Part shown: positions 8,376-17,257 of the stretch, piece after piece
Position numbering within the stretch: position 1 is the stretch's first letter
How the letters are laid out: each line of letters begins with the position of its first letter
The notes under the pieces: generated by a model
Databases searched by the model: none
What the model saw: the letters and a program-made list of their open reading frames with translations, nothing else
What the model was told of the DNA's origin: nothing
Source of the DNA: Bacteroidaceae bacterium
GTDB taxonomy: Bacteria; Bacteroidota; Bacteroidia; Bacteroidales; Bacteroidaceae
Length of the DNA: 64,000 bases
Reading direction: 5' to 3'
Assembly: GCA_900769465.1 (NCBI GenBank)
Contig: CAAGGT010000191.1
Coordinates: forward strand, 1-64,000
Program-made: the position numbers and the translations under genes

Positions 8376-9641
8376 ATGATGAAGGGCATAGCACATTACC
8401 TTTGGGAAAGCAGGTTGCTGCATGATCTGGGCCTGCGCACCACCGACGGCAAGAGCCTGCACATATTGCAACCCGGCAGATATGATGAAAGAAGGGCATT
8501 GTTCTGCGAAGCCAAAGTAAAGATAGGGGACAAGGTGTGGTGTGGAGACATAATGTTACACAACAACGCTCATACAGGAAAAGGGGTTGGAACCACCGTG
8601 CTGAACATTTTCCTCAACGACACAGCACGCGCCGCACAGTACGACAACGGGACTGCAGCCTTGAACATCGAATGCCCCGAAGAACTTGTACGCGAATTCA
8701 ATGCTGCCGAGCAGCACACAGGCACACTCCCCTGCACAAACGCCATAACAAAGTTGCAGGAGACACAACTCTGCAACAACCTTTCACAACTGCTTGCCGA
8801 GCGCATCGAAGAAAAAAGGAAAATAATAGAACGCATCTTTGTGCAGTGCGACCAACGCTGGGACGACACGCTGCTGAAGGTCGCTATCCGCAGTTTCGGA
8901 TTCGGCATACAGAGCCAGGTGTTCGAGGAATGGGCAAGAGTCCTCAACACCCAGGCATTAGGCAAACACCACGACAATCTGACACAAATAGAGGCCATGC
9001 TCTTTGGACAGGCAGGATTGTTGGAGGATGAAAGCATTCCTTATTATTATAGAGAGAATGCCCTGAAGAGTGACTACTACAATGAACTGAAAAGAGAATA
9101 CAGGTTTCTGAGCAACAAATTCAGCCTCAAGAGTATTGACCATAAAATTTGGGGCAACAACTCCACCCCGCACCTGCGCATAGCAAGAATTGCCGGCCTA
9201 TACCACCTCAACAGGCTCACAATCTCCGGCATCACAGCTGCAGAGACGCTGACAGAGGTGTACAGGCTGTTCAGCCATCAGCTGAGCGGATATTGGCAGA
9301 ACCACACCTGCTTTGGCGGCACAGAGACAAGCGGGAACGGTTGTTTGCGACAAAGACAGGTCGATGTCATAATCATCAATTCCATAGTTCCTATGCTCCA
9401 CATATACGGCAAGCACCGCAAAGAGGAGAGATTATGCGAAAGAGCATTGGAGCTGTTGTACCGGATAGAGGCCGAAGAGAACAGCATCATCAGGAAATGG
9501 AGAGAACAAGGCATCAGGGCGCATAGCGCTGCCGACTCGCAGGCACTGCTACAGTTGGAACGTTGTTACTGCAGGACAAGAAGCTGCACAAACTGCATCT
9601 TTGCCTACCATTATATAAAAAGCCGCATTACAGACAAGTAA
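8376..9641 (+). CDS. DUF2851 family protein
   Basis: This 421-residue protein fits the Bacteroidetes family DUF2851. The N-terminus carries HYLWESRLLHDLGLRTTDG, then ILQPGRYDE.RALFCEAKVKIG and WCGDIMLHNNAHTG, the conserved stretch that recalls a nuclease-like fold. The C-terminus has a cysteine cluster (CYCRTRSCTNC). Its function is not known and I do not assign one. There is no signal peptide or membrane helix, so it is probably cytoplasmic. It begins 58 nt after the 7TM-HD gene, ends before a bidirectional terminator, and may start at either of two adjacent ATGs. Confidence 0.75.
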   Translation: MMKGIAHYLWESRLLHDLGLRTTDGKSLHILQPGRYDERRALFCEAKVKIGDKVWCGDIMLHNNAHTGKGVGTTVLNIFLNDTARAAQYDNGTAALNIECPEELVREFNAAEQHTGTLPCTNAITKLQETQLCNNLSQLLAERIEEKRKIIERIFVQCDQRWDDTLLKVAIRSFGFGIQSQVFEEWARVLNTQALGKHHDNLTQIEAMLFGQAGLLEDESIPYYYRENALKSDYYNELKREYRFLSNKFSLKSIDHKIWGNNSTPHLRIARIAGLYHLNRLTISGITAAETLTEVYRLFSHQLSGYWQNHTCFGGTETSGNGCLRQRQVDVIIINSIVPMLHIYGKHRKEERLCERALELLYRIEAEENSIIRKWREQGIRAHSAADSQALLQLERCYCRTRSCTNCIFAYHYIKSRITDK

Positions 9642-9700
9642 AACTCCCGATACCCATCAATGATGGCATAAGACCAATACCGGATAAACACATATAAACA

Positions 9701-9734
9701 AAATTGGGCGCACTCTTAAAAGTGCGCCCAATTT
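9701..9734. terminator. Bidirectional intrinsic terminator
   Basis: AAATTGGGCGCACT (9701-9714) and AGTGCGCCCAATTT (9721-9734) form a perfect 14-bp stem with a 6-nt loop. It is A-rich on one side and T-rich on the other. It lies between the convergent DUF2851 gene and secDF and can stop both. Confidence 0.92.
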
Positions 9735-9754
9735 TTATCTTATAGGGTTAAGAA

Positions 9755-12679
9755 TTACTTCTTTGCCTTCTTCAACTGCTTTGCAACCATTGCATACGCA
9801 ACAGGAGCAGCAATGAACATTGATGACAATGTACCGAACACAACACCAAGTATCATTGCGAACGAGAAGCTGCGGATGCTGTCGCCACCGAGTACAAAGA
9901 TACACAACAGAACAACCAATGTACTGAATGATGTATTCAATGTACGTGCAAGTGTTGTGTTCAAAGAGTTATTGAACAAATCAAGCTTGTCGTGCTTTGG
10001 ATACAACTGGTTGAACTCACGTATGCGGTCAAAGATAACCACCTTGTCATTGATAGAGTAACCGATAGCTGTCAGGATTGCACCGATAAATGTCTGGTCA
10101 AGCTCAAGAGACATTGGCAGCAGACCGTGCAACAGTGAGTAGCAACCCATAATCATAAGCACGTCGATTGCAAGAGCAAATATTGAACCAACGCTATATG
10201 CAACATTGCGGAAACGCACGAGGATATAGATGAAGATTGCAATCAGAGCAAGAATCACTGATACCACAGCGCCCTCACGGATGTCGTCGGCAATGCTTGC
10301 GCCAACCTTCTGTGAACTCTTGATTGAGCCGCCCTTGTCGTCCTGTGTATCGCAGAATCTCTCGAAAGTAACATCGTCGGCAAGCAGACCGGCCTTCTTC
10401 AATGTAGCGTAGATTGTCTCCTCAACCTTCTTGTCGGCATCTGTAGCCTGGTCATCAACAAGGTAGTTTGTAGAGATACGCAACTGGTCACCGCTTGTAC
10501 CATATGAAATTACCTGAACATTGGCATCCTTGATCTCCTGTTTCAAAAGGTCACGCACCTCGCTGTCCGAAACTTTCTGCTCGAACTTGACAACATAGTT
10601 GCGACCACCGGTGAAGTCGATGCTCTTTGCCATACCGCGTACCACGAACGAAGCAATCATTGCAACAGCCAACACAGTGAACACAATGCCAACCTTCTTT
10701 GCCGATGCGATAAAGTTGAACTTTGTATTCTTGAACATCTTGCTTGAGAGCTTTGTGGTAAAGGTAAGGTTCATCAGCTTGTTCTTGTCGAGGAAACGCT
10801 CATATACTACACGTGTAACGAACACTGCAGTAAAGAATGAACACAACAGACCGATAATCAATGTAGTTGCAAAGCCCTTGATAGGACCTGTACCGAAATT
10901 GTAGAGAATTACACCAGTGATGATTGAGGTGAGGTTAGAGTCAAAGATTGCCGAGAAGGCGTTCTTGTAACCGTCGGTAAGAGCCATACGGACATTCTTG
11001 CCTGCGCGGAGCTCTTCCTTTGCACGCTCATATATAAGCACGTTAGCATCGACAGCCATACCCAGCGTCAATACGATACCGGCGATACCCGACATTGTAA
11101 GCGCAGCCTGGAACGACGCGAGGATACCCAATGTAAAGAACAGGTTGAGCAACAAAGCACCATTCGCAATCATACCCGGTACTACACCGTAGACAACGCA
11201 CATATAAACCATAAGAAGGATGAACGCAATCACGAATGAGATCAAACCCTGGTTGATTGAAGCAGCACCGATAGAAGGACCTACCACGTTGCTCTCGACG
11301 TCTCTCATAGGAACAAGCATCTTACCTGAGCAGAGCACGGTCGCAAGGTCCTGTGTCTCCTCGATAGTGAAGCTACCGCTGATTACACTGTGACCACCAG
11401 AGATACGGCCTTCGGGAACAGGGGCACTGTATACAAGACCATCCAGCACAACAGCGATAGGACGTCTGCTCTTTGCACACTCCTCGGTGAGGTTAGCCCA
11501 TGTGTGAGCCACCACTCCGTTCATTGTCATGTTGACACAAGGCTTGTTGTTCTGGAATGCAGCAGTAGCCTCTGCAATAACATCACCCTGCAATGGAGCT
11601 ACACCATCAGCATCCTTGTCCTTTATAGCATAGAGTGTATATACACCACCCTTTGAGTCAGCACCCCAGCAGAGAGTAAGTTCACGTGGAAGGATCTTAC
11701 GTGGGTTGAGAGCATCCTTCTCCATTGCCTCACCGGCAGCAAGAACCTCGTCGATCTTAGCCTTGCCCTCGCGATTTACATAAGCGATGATGCAACCACC
11801 GGCATTGCCCACAAGGCCTGTCAACGGATTGACTGTCTCGCCCTTGCTCTTTGCAACCTCTTCACCCAACTGCATCAGCTTGGGAAGAATCTTAACGATC
11901 TCCTGGTCTGTATATGTCTCCCAGAACTGCAAGTTTGAAGAACGTGTCAAAAGCTCGATTACACGGGTCTTGTTCTCAACACCGGGGAGTTCGACCATGA
12001 TACGGCCCTGGCCACCGGCGAGTTTCTGGATATTGGGCTGCGCCACACCAAAGCGGTCTACACGCGAGCGTACCACATTAAACGAGTTTTCAACGGCATT
12101 CTCAAGTTCGGCACGGAGAACAGCCTCAACCTCTTCGTTTGTAGAGTTCTGTGTAACCTTGTTCTTCAATGCGCTTGATGCAAAAATTGAAGCAAGACTC
12201 TTGCCCTCGGGCAAGCTTGCGATGAAAGCACCGATTGGGTCGCCATTCACATCAGAAGCCTTCTGTGCTGCAATAATGGCAGCCTCAACATCCTGATCAG
12301 CCTTGCCGCTTGTAAGCGACTTGAGGAATTCGGGAACAGAGACCTCCAATGTAACACTGAGGCCACCCTTCAAATCAAGGCCAAGACCAATTTCCAACTC
12401 ACGGCACTGCTGGAGGGTGTAGATACCCAACCAAACTTTCTTCTCTTTGTTGGTTTCAAGATACTCCTCCTTCTTGTAGTCGAAGTATGCGCTCTGCTCT
12501 GCGTCAGTAACGGTCACGCCACTGTCCTGAAGCTCAGAAACCCAACTTGCTGTCTGCTCGGTTGCCCACTTGTTCACCTTCTCGCTCTGATCTTTAGTCA
12601 CGAAGGAGAAAGAGAGGTAAAACAGACACACAAGTGTCAGCAACACTGCAAAAACTTTTACAAATCCTTTGTTCTGCAT
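9755..12679 (-). CDS. secDF: Fused protein translocase subunit SecDF
   Basis: The 974-residue fusion joins SecD (about 1-640) and SecF (about 660-974). An N-terminal membrane helix (about 7-26) is followed by the P1 domain with GLDLKGGLSVTLEV and RVDRFGVAQPNIQ, then a six-helix block containing GMAVDANVLIYERAKEEL. The SecF half has IDFTGGRNYVVKF and a second six-helix block with TAIGYSINDKVVIFDRIRE. SecDF uses the proton-motive force to pull exported proteins through SecYEG. It ends at a bidirectional terminator. A -7-like TATATTTG lies upstream at 12727-12734. Confidence 0.95.
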   Translation of the reverse strand: MQNKGFVKVFAVLLTLVCLFYLSFSFVTKDQSEKVNKWATEQTASWVSELQDSGVTVTDAEQSAYFDYKKEEYLETNKEKKVWLGIYTLQQCRELEIGLGLDLKGGLSVTLEVSVPEFLKSLTSGKADQDVEAAIIAAQKASDVNGDPIGAFIASLPEGKSLASIFASSALKNKVTQNSTNEEVEAVLRAELENAVENSFNVVRSRVDRFGVAQPNIQKLAGGQGRIMVELPGVENKTRVIELLTRSSNLQFWETYTDQEIVKILPKLMQLGEEVAKSKGETVNPLTGLVGNAGGCIIAYVNREGKAKIDEVLAAGEAMEKDALNPRKILPRELTLCWGADSKGGVYTLYAIKDKDADGVAPLQGDVIAEATAAFQNNKPCVNMTMNGVVAHTWANLTEECAKSRRPIAVVLDGLVYSAPVPEGRISGGHSVISGSFTIEETQDLATVLCSGKMLVPMRDVESNVVGPSIGAASINQGLISFVIAFILLMVYMCVVYGVVPGMIANGALLLNLFFTLGILASFQAALTMSGIAGIVLTLGMAVDANVLIYERAKEELRAGKNVRMALTDGYKNAFSAIFDSNLTSIITGVILYNFGTGPIKGFATTLIIGLLCSFFTAVFVTRVVYERFLDKNKLMNLTFTTKLSSKMFKNTKFNFIASAKKVGIVFTVLAVAMIASFVVRGMAKSIDFTGGRNYVVKFEQKVSDSEVRDLLKQEIKDANVQVISYGTSGDQLRISTNYLVDDQATDADKKVEETIYATLKKAGLLADDVTFERFCDTQDDKGGSIKSSQKVGASIADDIREGAVVSVILALIAIFIYILVRFRNVAYSVGSIFALAIDVLMIMGCYSLLHGLLPMSLELDQTFIGAILTAIGYSINDKVVIFDRIREFNQLYPKHDKLDLFNNSLNTTLARTLNTSFSTLVVLLCIFVLGGDSIRSFSFAMILGVVFGTLSSMFIAAPVAYAMVAKQLKKAKK

Positions 12680-12726
12680 TTTGATTAATTTTTATTGTGA
12701 TTTATTTTGTTCCTTTTAAAAACGCG

Positions 12727-12734
12727 CAAATATA
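12727..12734 (-). promoter_or_regulatory. Probable -7 element of secDF
   Basis: On the minus strand this reads TATATTTG and fits TAnnTTTG, 48 nt before the secDF ATG. A matching -33 TTTG at the right spacing is not evident, so support is partial. I see nothing else convincing in the 12680-12968 gap. Confidence 0.4.
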
Positions 12735-12968
12735 GCGTTTTTTCTTTAAAAAAAAGCATTATTTCCCGCATTTTCTTTATTTTATAATACAAACAGGGAT
12801 AAAAGTACGCAAATTTGTAACATCCGGCGCACAATATATGACAGAAACCGCCAAAGAAAAGAGAAGGCAGCACAACCTTAACGGCGGTATCGGCGGACAT
12901 CTTGACAGGTATGAAGAGAGATGCGGACAATGGAAACCTGCAACATAAAACACCATTAAGGACAAAGG

Positions 12969-13868
12969 CTATTTCGACGAAGAGTCGAACAGCCGTTTCT
13001 TCTCGCCCTCGCTCAACGAGGCATAACCACCCCTCTTTATCTTCTCAAGAATAGAATCAATCTCGGCCTCATCGGTTTTCTTGCGGGCATTGTATTCATA
13101 GTCGGCACCGCGTTTCCCACCCGGGGAGTATGTAAAGGGCTTTTTCTTTCTGCGCCCGGACAACCGGCCATTAAAGAGGGTTTTCACCCAATCTATCGGA
13201 CGATTCACCACTGACGTCAAATCCACGCCTTTCCCAAGCAACAGCGCGAACAGATAACCGGCCAAGGCACCTCCTAAATGGGCAAAATTACCGCCTGCAT
13301 TATTCCCAGAAAGCATCAACACAGATATAAGCACTGTGACAACCGCAAACGTGTAGAGCTTGACACTACCGAAAAGGAACAGATTTATCCTGTATTCCGG
13401 CGAACGCACCGCAGTGGCAATCACAACCGCCAGCACAGCCGCAGAAGCCCCAACAAGATATGATGTACCCACCACGTCCGAAAAATAGGGGAACAAATTG
13501 TATGAGAGTACAAAGAAGACAGCGCCGAAAACACCGCCAAGTATATATGTGCCCACAAAATGCCTGACAGAGAAGAATTTGAGAAAAATTCCGCCGAACA
13601 CATAGAGTGCGAACATATTCCACAGGATATGCATCACCCCGCCATGTAGGAACATATAGGTCAGCACCGTCCATGGCCTTTGCAGAAGCAAGGGTAACGA
13701 AGCCGGCAATTCAAACCACGATTTCACGGTTACCGCAAGCGACGGTAAATTCAGAAGTACCGAAAAAACACCGATTAAAACGAAGATTATATACACCAGC
13801 ACATTCGCATAGATAAATTTCCGCACAACATCGGCCCGCTTGAATCCGGCAACAAAATCCTTAAACAT
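12969..13868 (-). CDS. Rhomboid family membrane protein with long C-terminal tail
   Basis: The 299-residue protein has a rhomboid core with about six membrane helices (about 20-215). The conserved HGGVMHILWNMFALYVFG segment, the catalytic-serine motif GASAA and the histidine in NFAHLGGALAG are present, so it should be a serine intramembrane protease. The usual GxSG is GASA here. A hydrophilic, basic C-terminal tail of about 80 residues follows. The gene overlaps the upstream rhomboid by 8 nt, so translation is probably coupled. The substrate cannot be read from sequence. Confidence 0.82.
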   Translation of the reverse strand: MFKDFVAGFKRADVVRKFIYANVLVYIIFVLIGVFSVLLNLPSLAVTVKSWFELPASLPLLLQRPWTVLTYMFLHGGVMHILWNMFALYVFGGIFLKFFSVRHFVGTYILGGVFGAVFFVLSYNLFPYFSDVVGTSYLVGASAAVLAVVIATAVRSPEYRINLFLFGSVKLYTFAVVTVLISVLMLSGNNAGGNFAHLGGALAGYLFALLLGKGVDLTSVVNRPIDWVKTLFNGRLSGRRKKKPFTYSPGGKRGADYEYNARKKTDEAEIDSILEKIKRGGYASLSEGEKKRLFDSSSK

Positions 13869-14541
13869 AAGGCCCTCCTATCTTCCTTTTCTTGCGCCAA
13901 TAGAGAATCATCACCAAGCCGAACACCATACCGCCGAGATGCGCAAAATGCGCGATGCCATCCTGTGCATTCGACATACCGAGCAGAAGCTCTATGACCG
14001 CATATCCTATTACAAAGAATTTCGCTTTGATTGGGAACGGGAGTGGGAACACGAACATCTTGTCATTGGGGAATGACATGCCAAAGGCCAGCAATATTGC
14101 ATATATCGCACCCGAAGCACCGACCGTAGTCCACATATCAAGGAACTTGCCCATCGGAATAACCCCCGAACTTGTACGCACACTGTCATATGCCATCAGC
14201 CCCTCCTGCACAAAGCCCACGTACTGCACCAGTTCTTGAAGCAACCCGGCCCCAACGCCCGCCACAAGATAATATATCAGGAAACGCTTGCTGCCCCACA
14301 GTCTCTCGAGCAGGGCACCAAACATATAAAGCGCGAACATATTGAAGAAAATATGTGTCAGACCGCTATGCATAAACATATACGTGATGAACTGATACGG
14401 AGCAAAGCCGTCGGCCTTGAAAAAATGCAGTCCCAGAATATCTGTCAGGTCCACCCCATATCTTTTCATGACAATCGATGCCAGGAACATCAGGACATTT
14501 ATCGCCAAAAGATTCTTGGTAACTTCGGGTAATTTATTCAT
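13861..14541 (-). CDS. Rhomboid family intramembrane serine protease
   Basis: This 226-residue rhomboid has the segment HSGLTHIFFNMFALYMFG, the catalytic GASGAIYA motif and the histidine in HFAHLGGMVFG. Six membrane helices fit the length. I set the start at MNKLPEVTK; upstream in-frame codons add a sequence not typical of rhomboids. It is the first gene of a tandem rhomboid pair and overlaps the next start by 8 nt. Such paired rhomboids are common in Bacteroidetes. argS is divergent at 14785. Confidence 0.85.
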   Translation of the reverse strand: MNKLPEVTKNLLAINVLMFLASIVMKRYGVDLTDILGLHFFKADGFAPYQFITYMFMHSGLTHIFFNMFALYMFGALLERLWGSKRFLIYYLVAGVGAGLLQELVQYVGFVQEGLMAYDSVRTSSGVIPMGKFLDMWTTVGASGAIYAILLAFGMSFPNDKMFVFPLPFPIKAKFFVIGYAVIELLLGMSNAQDGIAHFAHLGGMVFGLVMILYWRKKRKIGGPYV

Positions 14542-14714
14542 ACAGTTTCTTGTTTCATCGAGAGGCAGCGCAATGCGACCTGTCGGCGTAATATATTCTG
14601 CGAATATAATACAAAAACCGGCAAGGTAGGTTGCCAAACCGCCATTATTGATTCTTTGTTTAATTTCCGGCCACATTTTCGGCCGTAATTAGCCGCAAAA
14701 TTACCGGTATTTAT

Positions 14715-14722
14715 TATATTTG
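14715..14722 (+). promoter_or_regulatory. Probable -7 element of argS
   Basis: TATATTTG matches TAnnTTTG and sits 62 nt before the argS ATG. No clear TTTG is found 19 nt upstream, so only half of the promoter is supported. Confidence 0.4.
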
Positions 14723-14784
14723 CAAACTATTGCGGCTTAACAAAGCCTAAAAAAACGAATTTGAACAAAAAAACATATAAAACG

Positions 14785-16575
14785 ATGAATCTTGAAATCA
14801 CATTGGCACAAGGCGTTGCCGAAGCAATCAAGCAACTGTACGGAGCAGAAGTAGAAACAGAGAAAATCCAGTTGCAAAAGACACGCAAGGAGTTCGAGGG
14901 CGATTTCACCCTTGTTGTCTTCCCATTCCTGGCACTATCAAAGAAGCGTCCCGAGGAAACAGCGCAGGAGATTGGCGAACAGCTCAAGAACAGCCTCCCC
15001 ATCATAAGCTCATTCAACGTAGTTAAGGGTTTCCTCAACCTCGCCATCGCACCAAGCTATTGGGTGGAGTTGTTGAAGCATATTGACTCTACAGACAAAT
15101 GGGGTACCACACCGGCAACCGAGGAGTCGCCACTTGTAATGGTGGAATACTCGTCACCCAATACAAATAAACCCCTTCACTTGGGCCACATCCGCAACAA
15201 CCTGTTGGGTTATGCCTTGTCCAACATCATAGCAGCGAACGGCAACAAGGTTGTCAAGACCAACATTGTCAACGACCGCGGAATACACATATGCAAATCA
15301 ATGCTCGCTTGGCAGAAATGGGGCAATGGCGAGACACCCACAAGCAGTGGCAAGAAGGGTGACCACCTCATCGGCGACTACTATGTAGCCTTTGACAAGC
15401 ACTACAAGGCCGAACTGTCGGAACTGATGGAAAAAGGCATGAGCAAGGAAGAGGCTGAGGCTGCATCACCATTGATGGCCGAAGCACGCGAGATGCTTGT
15501 GAAATGGGAAGCCGGTGACAAGGAGGTGCGCGCTCTCTGGGAGCAGATGAACGGTTGGGTGTATGAAGGTTTTGACGAGACATACAAGCGCCTGGGCGTT
15601 GATTTTGACAAGATATACTATGAGAGCGACACATACCTCGTGGGCAAGGAGACCGTGCTTGGCGGACTCGAGAAGGGAGTATTCTACCGCCGCCCTGATG
15701 AATCGGTATGGGCCGACCTCACAAACGACGGGCTCGACGAGAAGTTATTGCTGCGCAGCGACGGTACATCGGTATATATGACACAGGACATAGGTACTGC
15801 ACAGTTGCGTTTCCGCGACTACCCTATCGACAAGATGGTTTACGTTGTGGGCAACGAGCAGAACTACCATTTCCAGGTACTTTCACTGCTGCTCGACAAA
15901 CTCGGTTTCTCTTGGGGCAAGGGACTCGTACATTTCTCGTATGGAATGGTTGAGCTCCCCGAGGGTAAGATGAAGAGCCGCGAAGGTACCGTAGTCGATG
16001 CCGATGACCTGATGGACGAGATGATAAACACCGCCCGCGAGACATCGGAGGAGCTTGGCGGCAAACTAAACGACCTGACAGCCGAGGAGAAGGCCGAGAT
16101 TAACCGCATCATCGGCTTGGGAGCATTGAAATACTTTATGCTAAAGGTCGATGCACGCAGGAATATGCTTTTCAACCCCAAGGAATCAATCGATTTCAAC
16201 GGCAACACAGGCCCCTTCATCCAGTACACATATGCACGCACACGCTCTATCGGCCGCAAGGCTGCCGAAGCAGGTGCAAAAACCACATTCACAGCACCCG
16301 AGAGCATCAGCGAGAAGGAGTGCAACATCATCAGAATGCTCAATGAGTTCCCTGCAGTCGTACGTCAGGCCGGCACAGACTACTCACCATCGGGCATTGC
16401 CAACTATGCATACGAGCTGGCAAGGGAGTACAACCAGTTCTACCACGATTACAGCATCCTGCGCGAGGAGAACGAGGAGACAAAGGCTTTCCGTCTGTTG
16501 CTCACCGACAATGTAGGCAAGGTCATCAAGACCGCAATGAACCTGCTTGGTATTGAAGTTCCCGAAAGAATGTAA
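14785..16575 (+). CDS. argS: Arginyl-tRNA synthetase
   Basis: This 596-residue class I synthetase charges tRNA-Arg. An N-terminal Add-1 tRNA-contact domain includes KTRKEFEGDFTLVVFPF. The HIGH-type motif is in PLHLGHIRNN and the KMSKS-type loop reads GKMKSREGTVV. A DALR anticodon-binding domain lies at the C-terminus (YAYELAREYNQFYH). The start is the ATG of MNLEITLAQG; a TTG 24 nt earlier is in frame but gives a non-family extension. It leads a plus-strand run with RNase H, a sulfatase and a radical SAM gene. Confidence 0.95.
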   Translation: MNLEITLAQGVAEAIKQLYGAEVETEKIQLQKTRKEFEGDFTLVVFPFLALSKKRPEETAQEIGEQLKNSLPIISSFNVVKGFLNLAIAPSYWVELLKHIDSTDKWGTTPATEESPLVMVEYSSPNTNKPLHLGHIRNNLLGYALSNIIAANGNKVVKTNIVNDRGIHICKSMLAWQKWGNGETPTSSGKKGDHLIGDYYVAFDKHYKAELSELMEKGMSKEEAEAASPLMAEAREMLVKWEAGDKEVRALWEQMNGWVYEGFDETYKRLGVDFDKIYYESDTYLVGKETVLGGLEKGVFYRRPDESVWADLTNDGLDEKLLLRSDGTSVYMTQDIGTAQLRFRDYPIDKMVYVVGNEQNYHFQVLSLLLDKLGFSWGKGLVHFSYGMVELPEGKMKSREGTVVDADDLMDEMINTARETSEELGGKLNDLTAEEKAEINRIIGLGALKYFMLKVDARRNMLFNPKESIDFNGNTGPFIQYTYARTRSIGRKAAEAGAKTTFTAPESISEKECNIIRMLNEFPAVVRQAGTDYSPSGIANYAYELAREYNQFYHDYSILREENEETKAFRLLLTDNVGKVIKTAMNLLGIEVPERM

Positions 16576-16592
16576 CACACCGCCGTCGGACA

Positions 16593-17219
16593 ATGGCAAA
16601 GAAAAGGTTCTACGTAGTATGGAACGGCGTTCAGCCAGGCATATATTCCACTTGGGAGGAGTGTCAGGTGCAGATAAAGGGCATCAAACAGGCCCTCTAC
16701 AAAGCATTTGACTCTCTTGCCGAAGCGGAAAGGGCATACGCATCATCACCGAAGCAGTACATAGGGCAAGGAGCGAAAACTGAAGATAAAAAAGCCCCGG
16801 CAGCCCTGCCTGCCAGCGTGATAAAGAACGCATTGGCCGTAGATGCCGCCTGCAGCGGCAACCCGGGAATGATGGAATACCGCGGAGTCTACATTGCCAC
16901 AGGTGAGGAGATATTCCATTTCGGCCCAATGTTCGGGACCAACAACATCGGTGAATTCCTTGCCATTGTACACGGATTGGCCTTGCTCAAGCAGAAGGGA
17001 ATCGACCTGCCTGTTTATTCCGACAGCTACAATGCATTGCTGTGGGTAAAGGGCAAGAAATGCAAGACCAAACTGCCACGCGACAACAAGAGTGAAGAAC
17101 TTTATGGCTACATTGAGCGCGCCGAGAAATGGCTGAAGGAAAACAGCTACACTACCACTCTAATCAAGTGGGAAACCGACAAATGGGGAGAAATCCCGGC
17201 AGATTTTGGGAGGAAATAG
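16593..17219 (+). CDS. rnhA: Ribonuclease H1 with N-terminal hybrid-binding domain
   Basis: The 208-residue protein combines a caulimovirus viroplasmin-type domain (about 4-50; FYVVWNGVQPGIYSTWEECQ) with a type 1 RNase H domain. The catalytic carboxylates are visible: D84 in AVDAACSGNPG, E121 in NNIGEFLA, D144 in VYSDSYNA and D204 near the C-terminus. It removes RNA from RNA-DNA hybrids. It begins 17 nt after argS, and the next gene starts 38 nt after its stop. Confidence 0.92.
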   Translation: MAKKRFYVVWNGVQPGIYSTWEECQVQIKGIKQALYKAFDSLAEAERAYASSPKQYIGQGAKTEDKKAPAALPASVIKNALAVDAACSGNPGMMEYRGVYIATGEEIFHFGPMFGTNNIGEFLAIVHGLALLKQKGIDLPVYSDSYNALLWVKGKKCKTKLPRDNKSEELYGYIERAEKWLKENSYTTTLIKWETDKWGEIPADFGRK

Positions 17220-17257
17220 AAGACTGGGGAATTTCTAACGAATCTAGCCACAATCAT

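Noticed and set aside
12685..12930. Minus-strand ORF between a rhomboid and secDF
   Set aside because: It covers the secDF promoter region, and has no family-like features.
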